A stretch of 64,000 bases of DNA from Halorientalis marina (GTDB lineage Archaea > Halobacteriota > Halobacteria > Halobacteriales > Haloarculaceae), in assembly GCF_023028345.1 (NCBI RefSeq), contig NZ_CP095487.1:248001-312000 (forward strand), read 5' to 3'. The stretch's first letter is position 1. The number at the start of each line of letters is the position of its first letter. The notes beneath the pieces were generated by a model. That model worked only from the letters and a program-made list of their open reading frames with translations, did not search any database and was not told where the DNA came from. Made by a program: the position numbers and the translations under genes. Below, one piece after another: positions 25,501 through 33,011 of the stretch.

Positions 25501-27823
25501 CGTGGACTGTGAAATCCTTCCGGTCGACGACGTGGGCGTTCACACCGTCGACCTCGACACGAACGAGGTCGAGAAAACGGGTGTCGACCGCGTGAGCCGT
25601 CACGAAGCCCCTGACGAGTTCGTCCGGGTGACGTTCTCGAACGGGCGGGACGTGCTGGTGACGCCCGAACACCCGATGTTCGTCGACGACGGCGGCGAGG
25701 TCGGGACGGTCGAAGCGAGCGACATCGAAGAAGGGGTGTTCGTTCCCGCACCGCGGAAACTGCCGAACTCGGCGACACCGGTCGAACTCCGGGACGAACC
25801 ACAGCAGGGGAAAGAGAAAGACGTGACCCTGCCGGACGAACTGTCCCCGGACCTGGCCGAGTTCCTCGGCCTCATGACTGCGGAAGGACACTCCTACGCC
25901 GGTTCGGCCCACGAAATCGGGTTCTCGAACCAGGACGAGCGGCTCCTGTCCAGAGCGGCTGACCTGATGCACGACGTGTTCGGAATGGAGAGTACGGACA
26001 CGACCAACGCTGCGGGGACGGTCACGAAACGGTGGGTGTCGACCAAACTCTACCGCTGGTTCGAAGAGAACTTCCCGGCGGTGATGCACACCGCTCGGGA
26101 CAAGCGGATTCCAGCGCCGGTCCTCGGCGCTTCAGAGGAAGACATCCGCCGCTTCCTCGTCGGCGCGTTCGCCGGCGATGGTGGCGTCGAGAGCGAGGCG
26201 ATGTCGCTCTCGACGGCCTCGGAGGGGCTGGCACGCGACTACGCCGACGCGCTCTCGAAGATCGGCGTCGCCTCGCGTATTCACCACGATAGTGCCGAAA
26301 ACGCGTGGAAGGTCTACGTGATGGGCGACTCGACGGAGCGATTCGTCGAGCAGGTCGTCGACCCCGCGGACGACAGGTTCGAGGACGCGAAAGCGTTCGT
26401 CGAGCGGAGCAACGAGACGCCACGGCACCACGACGTGCTTCCGACGAGCGCGGCCCGGGAGATACGCGAGTTACGGTCGCTCCTCGGCCTGCGGCTGACC
26501 GGCCGGTTCCGGACGCATCTGGACGAGGGGTTCGGTGTGCAGGTCGAGACGGTCGAAGCCAAACTGCGAGAACTCCGCGAGCGGGCCGAAACCCTGCGCG
26601 ACGGACTCGCCGCCGCGGAGACGCTGGCCGAAATCCGCGACGCGGTCGGTTGGTCAGGCCAGGAACTCGGCGAGCGCATCGGTGAGACGACGAGTACGGT
26701 TCACTACGCCGAGGACGGCGGCTACGACGCCGAACGGCGTGCGGAACTGGTCGATGCTGCCCGGGCGGCCGTCGAGGACGCCCTCGCGGAGTTCGAGCGC
26801 CGAGCCGACGCACTCGAAGACCGGTGTGACCTGCGGTACTACCGCGTCACGGACGTCGAGACGGTTCCCAATGAGGGCGAGTTCGCCTGCGACTGGGTGT
26901 ACGACGTGACCGTGGAGCCTACCAACACCTTCGTCAGCGAGGGTGTCGTCTGCCACAACTCCATCAGCGTCTCGAAGGCCGGCATCAACGCGACCCTCAA
27001 GTCGCGCTGCTCGCTGCTCGGGGCGGCGAACCCGAAGTACGGGCGGTTCGACCAGTACGAGCCCATCGCCGAGCAGATCGACCTCGAACCCGCCCTGATC
27101 TCGCGGTTCGACCTCATTTTCACGGTGACGGACAAGCCAAACGAGGAGGAAGACCGCAATCTCGCGGAGCACATTCTGACGACGAACTACGCGGGGGAGC
27201 TGAACACCCACCGGACGGAGACGAGCGCTTCGGACTACACGGAGGAGGAAGTCGAGCGCGTCACGGAGGAGGTGGCGCCGGTGATCGACGCCGAACTCCT
27301 GCGGAAGTACGTGGCCTACGCGAAGCGGAACGTCTACCCGACGATGACGGAGGCGGCGAAAGACGAGATCAGGGACTTCTACGTGGACCTGCGCGCACAG
27401 GGGACCGACGAGGACGCGCCGGTGCCGGTAACGGCCCGGAAACTGGAGGCGCTGGTGCGGCTGGCCGAAGCGAGCGCCCGCATCAGGCTCTCGGACACGG
27501 TCGAGGTGGACGACGCCCAGCGGGTGATCGAGGTCGTCCGGCGGACGCTCGAAGACATCGGGATGGACCCGGAGACGGGCGAACTCGACGCGGACGTGAT
27601 CGAGACGGGGACCTCGAAGTCCCAGCGCGACCGGATCAAAGGTATCAAGGACGTGATCCGCGAGCTACAGGACGAGTACGACGAGGGGGCACCCCGGGAA
27701 CGGGTGCTGGAACGGGCCGAGGAAGTCGGCATCGAACGGGACAAGGCCGAACACGAGATACAGAAACTCCGGGACAAAGGCGAGGTGTACTCGCCGTCCG
27801 GTGACTCGCTTCGCATCGTGTAA
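22577..27823 (+). CDS. mcm: MCM replicative helicase precursor with two inteins
   Basis: A 1748-residue precursor; removing two inteins leaves 698 residues, the normal haloarchaeal MCM length. The N-terminal domain has a zinc site (CQRC near 134, CQGC near 155). The AAA+ core has Walker A GDPGTGK (325-331) split from its Ser by intein 1, then Walker B DELDKM near 919, EALEQQ split from SISVSKAGI by intein 2, and an arginine-finger region LISRFDLIF. A C-terminal winged helix ends the protein. It unwinds DNA at replication forks as a hexamer. Both interruptions lie in essential ATPase motifs, so splicing must occur for activity. It overlaps the next gene at TAATG. Confidence 0.97.
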   Translation: MARAEDTEVIDLFEEFYRNYYRNEIGDLAQKYPTEKKSLYVDWQELYRFDPDLADDFRNHPEQFQDYAEEALRLYDLPVDVKLGQAHVRVTNLPEATDIRAIRADHRGKLITIKGIVRKATDVRPKVTTAAFECQRCGTLTRIPQATGDFQEPHECQGCERQGPFRINYDQSEFVDAQKLRVQESPEGLRGGETPQNIDVNIEDDITGEVTAGDHVAVTGVLKLDQQGSQGEQSPMFDVYMDGFTVEIEDEQFEDMDITDEDKKEIVALSEEPDIYDKMVASIAPSIYGYEQAKLAMILQLFSGVTKHLPDGSRIRGDLHMLLIGDPGTGKCLSGDTSVTLSDGRRVAIRELVEENLEDPKPVDDGVYDEVDIEVPSLTEDGRIEQARATKVWKREAPDRMYRVRTASGHDLEVTPSHPLFVQDGGDFAPRRAERLQEGSFIATPRTVQTEGDDSLSVAYTRSRSPNAVRLDLPDTWTPWLARLVGYIVAEGHVTYDDGRGDVRITNEDEAVLDDAASALDRLGVNWSVLESRPEKEAKVVRCGSGEFASFLSNLEPAIVEGSAAQRVPTPIFRASPPIKRAFLRAYIEGEGHVSANQRELTVASMSRALLDGVRSILLSFGISCAIESRDNGSHRLRVSGEDFSEYVRTVGFVTDRKQIAGEAHEGVAPNTNTDVIPEIGAELRRIRERLALSQSECGLKRSTYQHHERGDRNPSRDSLQTVVSAFEGRLVWLRDQRARVADRDWDAIESVRHELNLSQKALADGMDVSQTAISYYERNDAVPDGGSVEDAATVVLDRIDAALSVEEDVRALRDLATSDVRWDRIESIESIDPDYDWVYDLEVAGTHNYLSNGIVSHNSAMLQYIRNIAPRSVYTSGKGSSSAGLTAAAVRDDFGDGQQWTLEAGALVLADKGIAAVDELDKMAADDRSAMHEALEQQSYHPKSEVLLSDGRRVEIGEFVDERMSDRPEAVVDGVDCEILPVDDVGVHTVDLDTNEVEKTGVDRVSRHEAPDEFVRVTFSNGRDVLVTPEHPMFVDDGGEVGTVEASDIEEGVFVPAPRKLPNSATPVELRDEPQQGKEKDVTLPDELSPDLAEFLGLMTAEGHSYAGSAHEIGFSNQDERLLSRAADLMHDVFGMESTDTTNAAGTVTKRWVSTKLYRWFEENFPAVMHTARDKRIPAPVLGASEEDIRRFLVGAFAGDGGVESEAMSLSTASEGLARDYADALSKIGVASRIHHDSAENAWKVYVMGDSTERFVEQVVDPADDRFEDAKAFVERSNETPRHHDVLPTSAAREIRELRSLLGLRLTGRFRTHLDEGFGVQVETVEAKLRELRERAETLRDGLAAAETLAEIRDAVGWSGQELGERIGETTSTVHYAEDGGYDAERRAELVDAARAAVEDALAEFERRADALEDRCDLRYYRVTDVETVPNEGEFACDWVYDVTVEPTNTFVSEGVVCHNSISVSKAGINATLKSRCSLLGAANPKYGRFDQYEPIAEQIDLEPALISRFDLIFTVTDKPNEEEDRNLAEHILTTNYAGELNTHRTETSASDYTEEEVERVTEEVAPVIDAELLRKYVAYAKRNVYPTMTEAAKDEIRDFYVDLRAQGTDEDAPVPVTARKLEALVRLAEASARIRLSDTVEVDDAQRVIEVVRRTLEDIGMDPETGELDADVIETGTSKSQRDRIKGIKDVIRELQDEYDEGAPRERVLERAEEVGIERDKAEHEIQKLRDKGEVYSPSGDSLRIV
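23570..25153 (+). mobile_element. MCM intein 1 (528 aa), homing-endonuclease intein in Walker A
   Basis: Starts with Cys (CLSGDTSV), ends GIVSHN, and is followed by extein Ser. Splicing block B is TPSHPLF and block F is WVYDLEVAGTHNYL. LAGLIDADG-type blocks are LVGYIVAEGH (about 24025-24057) and LRAYIEGEGH (about 24321-24357). C-terminal to the endonuclease region are two Cro/C1-type HTH segments, LALSQSECGLKRSTYQHHE and LNLSQKALADGMDVSQTAI. Third codon positions contain many more A/T than the host genes, which suggests recent arrival. Confidence 0.93.
25394..26959 (+). mobile_element. MCM intein 2 (522 aa), after EALEQQ
   Basis: Starts with Ser (SYHPKSEVLLSDGRRV), ends GVVCHN, and is followed by extein Ser. 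Block B is TPEHPMF and block F is WVYDVTVEPTNTFV. LAGLIDADG-type blocks are FLGLMTAEGH (about 25859-25891) and LVGAFAGDGG (about 26153-26185). A helix-turn-helix-like segment (VGWSGQELGERIGETTSTV, about 26643-26700) follows. Codon usage matches the host, so this insertion looks old. Confidence 0.92.
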
Positions 27824-28110
27824 TGGACCGCATCTCAGCGCTCCGGAACGTCGAGAACGCGCTCGCGGCGTTCGAGGCCGGCGACCTCGATCTCGCCGCA
27901 CTGGAGCGGCAGGTCCAGGGCGTCCTGCGGACCTACGCGACGGAGTTCGAGGGGGAGCTGTCGGCCTACCGCGCCAGTGACCCCGACCGGGCGGCGGGGA
28001 TGATCGTGCTGGCCCGGGACGACCGTGCGGCCAGGGAGCGCGTCCGGGACCTGCTCGACGCGCCGGAGCTCGCGGTCGAGGTGACGCCGGCCGGGGAGGA
28101 AACGGGATGA
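27823..28110 (+). CDS. small conserved haloarchaeal protein (DUF7854-like)
   Basis: A 95-residue soluble acidic protein beginning MDRISALRNVENALAAFEAGDLDLAALERQVQGVLRTY (helical). It overlaps the mcm stop by one base (TAATG), so it is coupled to MCM translation. The function is unknown; the DUF label is from memory of haloarchaeal annotation. Confidence 0.75.
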   Translation: MDRISALRNVENALAAFEAGDLDLAALERQVQGVLRTYATEFEGELSAYRASDPDRAAGMIVLARDDRAARERVRDLLDAPELAVEVTPAGEETG

Positions 28111-28186
28111 ACGCGCCCGTCAGACGCACCCGAAGGGTTTTAGCGGGGACCAATACTATCTCGAATATAGTGGCAGTGAGGACGTA

Positions 28187-28786
28187 ATGACGGCCCCGAT
28201 AACCGAACGACTGGGGGACGCGACGACGGTGCTGTTGGGGGCACCGTCGATGACCGGCGGGGCCGACGACGCGTGTGTGGACCTGCTCTCGGGGAACGAC
28301 CCCGCGGAGACGAGCGTTCTGTGGGTGTCGTTCACGAAGCCGCCCGCGGACTGTCTCGCGCAGTGGCGGGACCAGCACGAAGCGGACCCGGCCCAGTTCG
28401 GCGTCGTCGTCGTCGGGGAGACCGTCGGGGGTGGCGACGCGGACATCAACCCGAACGCGGTCCAGCGCGTCTCGAACCCGTCGGACCTCACCGGTATCGG
28501 GATCACCGTCGGCGAGTTCATCTCGGGGCGCGACGAGGACATCACCGTCTGTTTCGACTCGTTGACGGCCCTGCTCCAGTACGTCGACCTGGAGACGGCC
28601 TACGAGTTCCTCCACGCGCTGACCGGCCAGCTGTACAGTGCCGGTGCGGTCTCGCACTTCCACATCGACCCCAGCGCCCACGACCGGCGGACGGTCGATA
28701 CGCTGCTGTCGCTGTTCGACGCCGAGGTCGAACTCGGTGAGGGCGAGCCGACAGTCCGGACGCGCTACCCGCTCGAGGAGAGCTGA
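28187..28786 (+). CDS. DUF7504-like RecA-fold protein
   Basis: 199 residues. An alpha/beta protein with the layout of KaiC/RecA-like domains (TTVLLGAPSM near residue 13, VLWVSF near 46, DITVCFDSLTALLQYVD near 116) but no intact Walker A lysine. Haloarchaeal proteins of this type often neighbour bacterio-opsin-activator regulators, as here. AATACTATCTCGAATATA just upstream is A/T-rich and may hold the promoter. Its last 22 bases overlap the convergent regulator gene. Confidence 0.6.
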   Translation: MTAPITERLGDATTVLLGAPSMTGGADDACVDLLSGNDPAETSVLWVSFTKPPADCLAQWRDQHEADPAQFGVVVVGETVGGGDADINPNAVQRVSNPSDLTGIGITVGEFISGRDEDITVCFDSLTALLQYVDLETAYEFLHALTGQLYSAGAVSHFHIDPSAHDRRTVDTLLSLFDAEVELGEGEPTVRTRYPLEES

Positions 28787-29460
28787 GGGCCCCGGTCCCA
28801 GCCGCGCAGGTACGTCTCGACCAGCCGCGCCTCTGCCCCCCGGAGTAGCGAGTTGGCCGTACTCGACGTACAGTCGAGCACGCCGGCGATCTCCTCGCAG
28901 GTGGCCTCTCGCGGTTCCTCGTAGTAGCCCAGGCGGACCGCGACCTGGAGGGCCTCGCGCTGGCGCGACGTCAACAGTGACCCGGAGCCACCAGCCGGGT
29001 GATAGTCGCCGACGCCCTCGATCCGGACGGTGACGGACTCGGGGACGGCGGCGACGCCCCGGCGGAGCGCTCGCTCGGTTCCGGCGACGGTGACGAGCAT
29101 CGAGCCGTCGTCGGTGAACTCGATGGGGTCGTCGACGAGCAGCGCCTGCTCGTCGGCGATGGAGAGAAGCGTCCGCAACGGCTCCGCGGGGTCGACGTGA
29201 CAGAGGGCGTACTGGCCGTCCTCGCCGGCGGCGACGCGGGACGACCGGACACAGTCCGGCGTCGAGAGGAGTCGGTCGAGGTCGTCGACGGAGCGGTCGG
29301 TCACGAGCCGGTAGAGAAGGAGGATCGACTCGTCCTGAAGCAGATCGATGGACGCGAGCTGGTCGCGGACGACGCCGTGTGCGCCGTCGACGACGCCGTC
29401 GAGTTCGTGGAACTGCCCTCCCTCCGGCGTGAGGGCGATCCGGATGTACCTGATCTCCAT
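28765..29460 (-). CDS. bacterio-opsin activator-type HTH regulator
   Basis: 231 residues. The C-terminus (about 165-225) matches the HTH_10 domain of Bat-like regulators: LTSRQREALQVAVRLGYYEEPREATCEEIA, then LDCTSSTANSLLRGAEARLVE. The first 160 residues form an alpha/beta sensory domain without a recognisable ligand motif. It is probably a transcription regulator. The start at 29460 (MEIRYIRIAL) is the natural family start. Co-oriented with the SCP2/R2lox pair upstream, 56 nt away, so possibly in one unit. Confidence 0.8.
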   Translation of the reverse strand: MEIRYIRIALTPEGGQFHELDGVVDGAHGVVRDQLASIDLLQDESILLLYRLVTDRSVDDLDRLLSTPDCVRSSRVAAGEDGQYALCHVDPAEPLRTLLSIADEQALLVDDPIEFTDDGSMLVTVAGTERALRRGVAAVPESVTVRIEGVGDYHPAGGSGSLLTSRQREALQVAVRLGYYEEPREATCEEIAGVLDCTSSTANSLLRGAEARLVETYLRGWDRGPQLSSSG

Positions 29461-29516
29461 GCCCGCTTCTCGGATTTTCACGGCCTCCACGAGCAAAAGC
29501 GTATGGCCGGCGCCGG

Positions 29517-29939
29517 TCAGGCGACGAAGTCGCTCTCGATCTCGGTCGTGGTGTCGACCAGCGCTGCCGCGGCGTCGGTCGCCTGCAACACTTTCTGCAT
29601 GTCCCCCTCCAGCTCGAAAGTCCCGCTCATCAGCCCGTCGATGGCGCCCACGTCGCCCTCGACCATCCGCTTCCAGTCGTCGTATGCTCCGGCGAACCAG
29701 AAGCCGTAGGGCTCGTCCTCGGGCGTCTCGGTCCGGTAGGCGTCGGTGCAGTCGCCGGCTTCCAGACCGACGAAGTAGTAGTGACTCTCCGCCAGACCGT
29801 CGGCGGCCTCGACCTCGAAAATGAAGTCGCCGTTGAACTCGATCCCCCAGTCGCTGGCGGCTTCGCGGTAGGTCTCGTTGTCGTTGAGTCGGTCCTGGAA
29901 CTGCTCGATCCACGCCTCGCTCGGAAATTCGTAGCTCAT
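29517..29939 (-). CDS. SCP2 sterol-carrier-like protein
   Basis: A 140-residue acidic protein with an SCP2-like pattern: an N-terminal amphipathic helix, a beta sheet (WGIEFNGDFIFEVE, ESHYYFVGLEAGDC), then DWKRMVEGDVGAIDGLMSGTFELEGDMQKVLQ. SCP2 folds bind fatty or other hydrophobic acyl molecules in a cavity. It begins 3 nt after the R2lox stop and so should be co-transcribed; it may hand a lipid to or take one from that oxidase. Confidence 0.75.
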   Translation of the reverse strand: MSYEFPSEAWIEQFQDRLNDNETYREAASDWGIEFNGDFIFEVEAADGLAESHYYFVGLEAGDCTDAYRTETPEDEPYGFWFAGAYDDWKRMVEGDVGAIDGLMSGTFELEGDMQKVLQATDAAAALVDTTTEIESDFVA

Positions 29940-29942
29940 TTT

Positions 29943-30854
29943 TCAATCACCTGCGGCGGACACGTCCGCCTCGAACCGCTCCGCACCGATGGAGTCGACG
30001 GTCGACTGGTAGTTGCCCTGTGCTGTCCGGAAGAGGAGATCGGCGTCGATCCCCAGCGGATTGTCACCCATGATGTTCATGACGGTCGGCCCGAGGAGGT
30101 CGTCGAAGAACCGCTCGAACATCGGCTCGTACACCTCTTCGACGACCGTGGGATCGATCTCGGCGAGCTGCGCCATCAGCCAGCGCCCGTTGGCGATGTG
30201 ACGGCCCTCGTCCTCCTCGATCTTCTCGATTGCGGCCTGGAAGCCCGGGAGCGCGCCCTTCGCGTCGAGCATCTGCGCGAGACTCTTGTAGCCCACGCGG
30301 GCGAGTTCCGCCTCGACGATCCCCATGTAGTGTGCGACCGCCTCGGCCAGCGTGTGGACCAGCGTCGCCTGGTCCGCGTCGACGGCCCGGCGGAGTTCGT
30401 CGGAGACCGCCTCGAGGTCGTCGATGAGGAACGACTGGAGTTCGGGGTTCCAGAAGTTCTCGGCCTCGAACCCGCCGTAGTCGGTGTCCTGGGTGCCGAA
30501 CACCTCCTCGAAGTACCGGCTGAAGAACTCGGTGTGTTTCGACTCCTCCCACAGCTGTGTCGTGAGGAACATCTCCTCTTGCAGGGTGTCGAAGCCGGGC
30601 GCTTCGAGGGCGCCGACGGCCAGCGGGTACGGCGCCAGCGTGCGCGTCACCGACTCCTCGCCCTCGTAGAACAGCGAGCAGAGCTTGACGAACTGGTAGC
30701 GTTCGTCGTCGGTGAACTCCGTCTCCCAGTCCGCTTTGTCCTGTTCGAGGTCGAACGATTCCGGGTCCCAAACCCCCCGTTGCTTCGCTTTCCGGTACCA
30801 CTCGAACGACGCGTCCCGATCCGTGTAATCAAGTGCCACGGTACCCCTACCCAT
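29943..30854 (-). CDS. R2-like ligand-binding oxidase (R2lox)
   Basis: A 303-residue ferritin-like protein. Metal ligands follow the R2lox pattern: Glu67 in GEESVT, ExxH at 104-107 (WEESKH), Glu181, and ExxH at 216-219 (DEGRH). Val69 and Tyr176 sit at the positions that form the Val-Tyr ether cross-link in R2lox (Tyr five residues before the third Glu). R2lox enzymes hold an Mn/Fe centre and a long-chain fatty acid and oxidise hydrophobic substrates with O2. Start candidates are 30869 and 30854; the latter suits the family and a GGATATATCC element 28-37 nt upstream. Confidence 0.88.
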   Translation of the reverse strand: MGRGTVALDYTDRDASFEWYRKAKQRGVWDPESFDLEQDKADWETEFTDDERYQFVKLCSLFYEGEESVTRTLAPYPLAVGALEAPGFDTLQEEMFLTTQLWEESKHTEFFSRYFEEVFGTQDTDYGGFEAENFWNPELQSFLIDDLEAVSDELRRAVDADQATLVHTLAEAVAHYMGIVEAELARVGYKSLAQMLDAKGALPGFQAAIEKIEEDEGRHIANGRWLMAQLAEIDPTVVEEVYEPMFERFFDDLLGPTVMNIMGDNPLGIDADLLFRTAQGNYQSTVDSIGAERFEADVSAAGD

Positions 30855-30881
30855 CGACGCCAGGCGCATTGCCGTTCCCAC

Positions 30882-30903
30882 GGATATATCCGACCGTTTA
30901 AAC
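30882..30903. promoter_or_regulatory. divergent promoter region, R2lox and DUF7855-like gene
   Basis: The palindromic GGATATATCC (30882-30891) and TTTAAA (30897-30902) lie between two divergent starts 70 nt apart. TTTAAA is centred about 26 nt before the rightward ATG (30925); the ATATAT core suits the leftward gene. The two transcription units probably interfere or are co-controlled. Confidence 0.5.
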
Positions 30904-30924
30904 CGCCCGCCGGACCCGGCGATA

Positions 30925-31302
30925 ATGGATACTTTTTTGATGCTTCGCCGTCGCTCCTCGCCCGTGTTGTTGGTGGTGACGTACTCCCGTGCGGCCCGCG
31001 AGCGGTTGCGGAACGCCTGCCGGCGCCACGATGGGGCCGCCGTCCGGCGGTTCGGGCGGGCGGCGCTGTTCGAGGAGACGGAGTTCGGCGCCTTCCTCGC
31101 TCTCCGACTGCGTGCCGTCCACGGGGCCGACGTACAGGTCGAACGGACCGAACCGCTCAACGAGTTCGAGCGCGTGCCCGAGCAGGTGCGAACGGCCGCC
31201 GAAGCCTACGCCGACCGCGACAGCCCGAGCACTCCCTACCGGGCGTTCGCCGCTGGCACCGACCATCCGGACCCCGAACGGATGAAAGGCCGCGAGCTAT
31301 GA
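30925..31302 (+). CDS. conserved haloarchaeal protein (DUF7855-like)
   Basis: A 125-residue basic-acidic protein with VLLVVTYSRAARERLRNACRRHDGAAVRRFGRAALFEETEFGAFLALRL, alpha/beta in pattern, no catalytic motif recognised. First of four tightly packed genes ending in a MinD-like ATPase. The stop overlaps the next start (ATGA). The ATG at 30925 agrees with a TATA element at -26. Confidence 0.7.
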   Translation: MDTFLMLRRRSSPVLLVVTYSRAARERLRNACRRHDGAAVRRFGRAALFEETEFGAFLALRLRAVHGADVQVERTEPLNEFERVPEQVRTAAEAYADRDSPSTPYRAFAAGTDHPDPERMKGREL

Positions 31303-32168
31303 GGCTCGTCGTCGGCGACACCGTCCGGGAGGGCCGTGCCGTCGACGCCAGCGACCTCCCCGTCTCTCTCGACGCGGCGCTGGCAGCGATAGCCGACGCC
31401 GGCGCGAACGCGACGGACGGGGGCGGTACCGAGGTTGTCATCGAGCCCGCGGCACCGGGGCCGGTTCACGAGCACGTGGGCGGTGTGACGGCCGGGATGG
31501 ACCTGTCCGTCCGGTCGGCGCTGGCGGCCGCGGCGCGCTCCCGGGGCGTGACCGCACCGCAGGACGACCGCATCGAGACGCTCCGTGAGCGATTGGCTAC
31601 CTTCGACCCGGAGCCGGTCTCGACCCGGGAACAGCGGCGCGCCGTCGCCGAGGCCGGCGAGACGGTCGAACAACTACGGGAGCGCGTCGCGGCACTTCGG
31701 GGCCGCGTGCGGGCGCTGGAGGAGGCGGATGCCGACGCAGGGGACGCGCGGGCGGACCTCTCGACGGCGGTCCAGCGGCTCTCGGAAGCCGAGACGGACC
31801 GGATCGCGGCCGAACAACGGCTCGACGCGGCGCGCGCGGCTGCACGGGAGACCCGCGACGCCCGCGACCGTCGGCTGCGACTCGAAGACCGGCTCGCGAA
31901 CCGCGAGCGGGAGGCCCGCACACACCTCGTCGAACGGGTCGCGCCCGACTACGCCGAGGCGGTCGCGGCGGTGCCGGGGGCCGACGCCACCGACGCGACT
32001 GCGACCTCGACCACCGACACGCCCCTCCCCGACGTCCAGCCGGTGACGGGCGCGCTGGCGGTGGCCCGGGTCGCCGACCTCTCGGCACCGGTCGTGCTCG
32101 CCTGCGACCGCTTCACGACGCCGGCGCGGGCGGCCGACTGGCTCGACGCGCCCGTCCTCTCCCTGTAG
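31299..32168 (+). CDS. conserved haloarchaeal protein with coiled coil (DUF7856-like)
   Basis: 289 residues. Two short alpha/beta segments (1-80 and 245-289) enclose a long heptad-rich region (about 95-225) strongly predicted to be coiled coil: Arg/Glu/Ala-rich with no Pro or Gly breaks over long stretches. No enzyme motif. It may oligomerise or bridge partners encoded in the same operon. Confidence 0.65.
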   Translation: MRLVVGDTVREGRAVDASDLPVSLDAALAAIADAGANATDGGGTEVVIEPAAPGPVHEHVGGVTAGMDLSVRSALAAAARSRGVTAPQDDRIETLRERLATFDPEPVSTREQRRAVAEAGETVEQLRERVAALRGRVRALEEADADAGDARADLSTAVQRLSEAETDRIAAEQRLDAARAAARETRDARDRRLRLEDRLANREREARTHLVERVAPDYAEAVAAVPGADATDATATSTTDTPLPDVQPVTGALAVARVADLSAPVVLACDRFTTPARAADWLDAPVLSL

Positions 32169-32198
32169 TTTAAATCGGAGAGCGCGACCAGACGGCCT

Positions 32199-33011
32199 AT
32201 GGTGTCGCTGACATGCGAGACGACTCGCGACGGGGGTGTGACGCTCGTGACGGCCCGCGTGACGAACCCCGGCCGTCGTCGCCGGGTCCGGCTGGAACAC
32301 GACGCGGACGGGGCGGTCTGGCCGCCCCGAACCGAGGGCGTCCCGGCCGCCGGCTGGGACGGGAACGCCTTCGAGTGTGTGCTGGCCGCCGGCGAGACGC
32401 GAGCGGTCGGGTACGCGACCCCCGCCCGCGTCACGGACCCGCTCACCGTCGCCGAGACCGAACCGGTCGCGGCCGAGACGGGGTTCGAGACCCACGACGC
32501 CGTTCCGGACGTGGCCGCGAGCCCGGCGGGCGTGGTCCGCGCGCTCGGGACGCCCGTGCCGCCGCGCGACGCGGTCCCCGACCCGGACGGCGATGGCGAG
32601 GAGTCCGCGACGACCGCTCAGCCGGCGGCCGACGCCGCTTCGGAACCGACTGCCCCCGAGGGGGACGTGCCGCCGTCGGCGGTGCCCGACCCCGACCACG
32701 AATCGTCGCCGGGGTCGGCTGATTCCGACGCGGTGGACTCGACGCGGCCGTCGGCCGACGCCGCCGCAGCGTGGCTCGCGGCGGTCGAGACGCGCGTCGA
32801 GGCGGCCGAGGCGCTGTCGGACAGGACGGCGGTCGCGGCGGCGGTGCCGGCCGTGCGGGAACTGGGCGGGCTGGCGGGTGTCCGTGAGGCCGCGACGGAG
32901 TTGGACGGCGAGGCCGACCGACTGCGGCGGGTCGCCGACCGTGCCTCGGCGCTGGCGGACCGGGCCGAGGCCGCGACGGTGCCCGTCGAGACGCTGGACC
33001 GGCTCGCATGA
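32199..33011 (+). CDS. conserved haloarchaeal protein (DUF7857-like)
   Basis: 270 residues. The N-terminal beta-rich domain (about 1-110) contains VTARVTNPGRRRRVRLEHDADGAVWPP, resembling an immunoglobulin-like or CARDB-type fold. An acidic linker (130-185) and a helical C-terminus (185-270) follow. No signal peptide, so cytoplasmic. It overlaps the MinD-like gene by 4 nt. GTTTAAAT at the preceding stop may provide an internal promoter. Confidence 0.65.
   Translation: MVSLTCETTRDGGVTLVTARVTNPGRRRRVRLEHDADGAVWPPRTEGVPAAGWDGNAFECVLAAGETRAVGYATPARVTDPLTVAETEPVAAETGFETHDAVPDVAASPAGVVRALGTPVPPRDAVPDPDGDGEESATTAQPAADAASEPTAPEGDVPPSAVPDPDHESSPGSADSDAVDSTRPSADAAAAWLAAVETRVEAAEALSDRTAVAAAVPAVRELGGLAGVREAATELDGEADRLRRVADRASALADRAEAATVPVETLDRLA

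Noticed and set aside
29781..31298. A frame running through R2lox that would extend the DUF7856-like gene to 795 codons
   Set aside because: It is antisense to R2lox, which has full metal motifs; the ATGA overlap at 31299 marks the real start.
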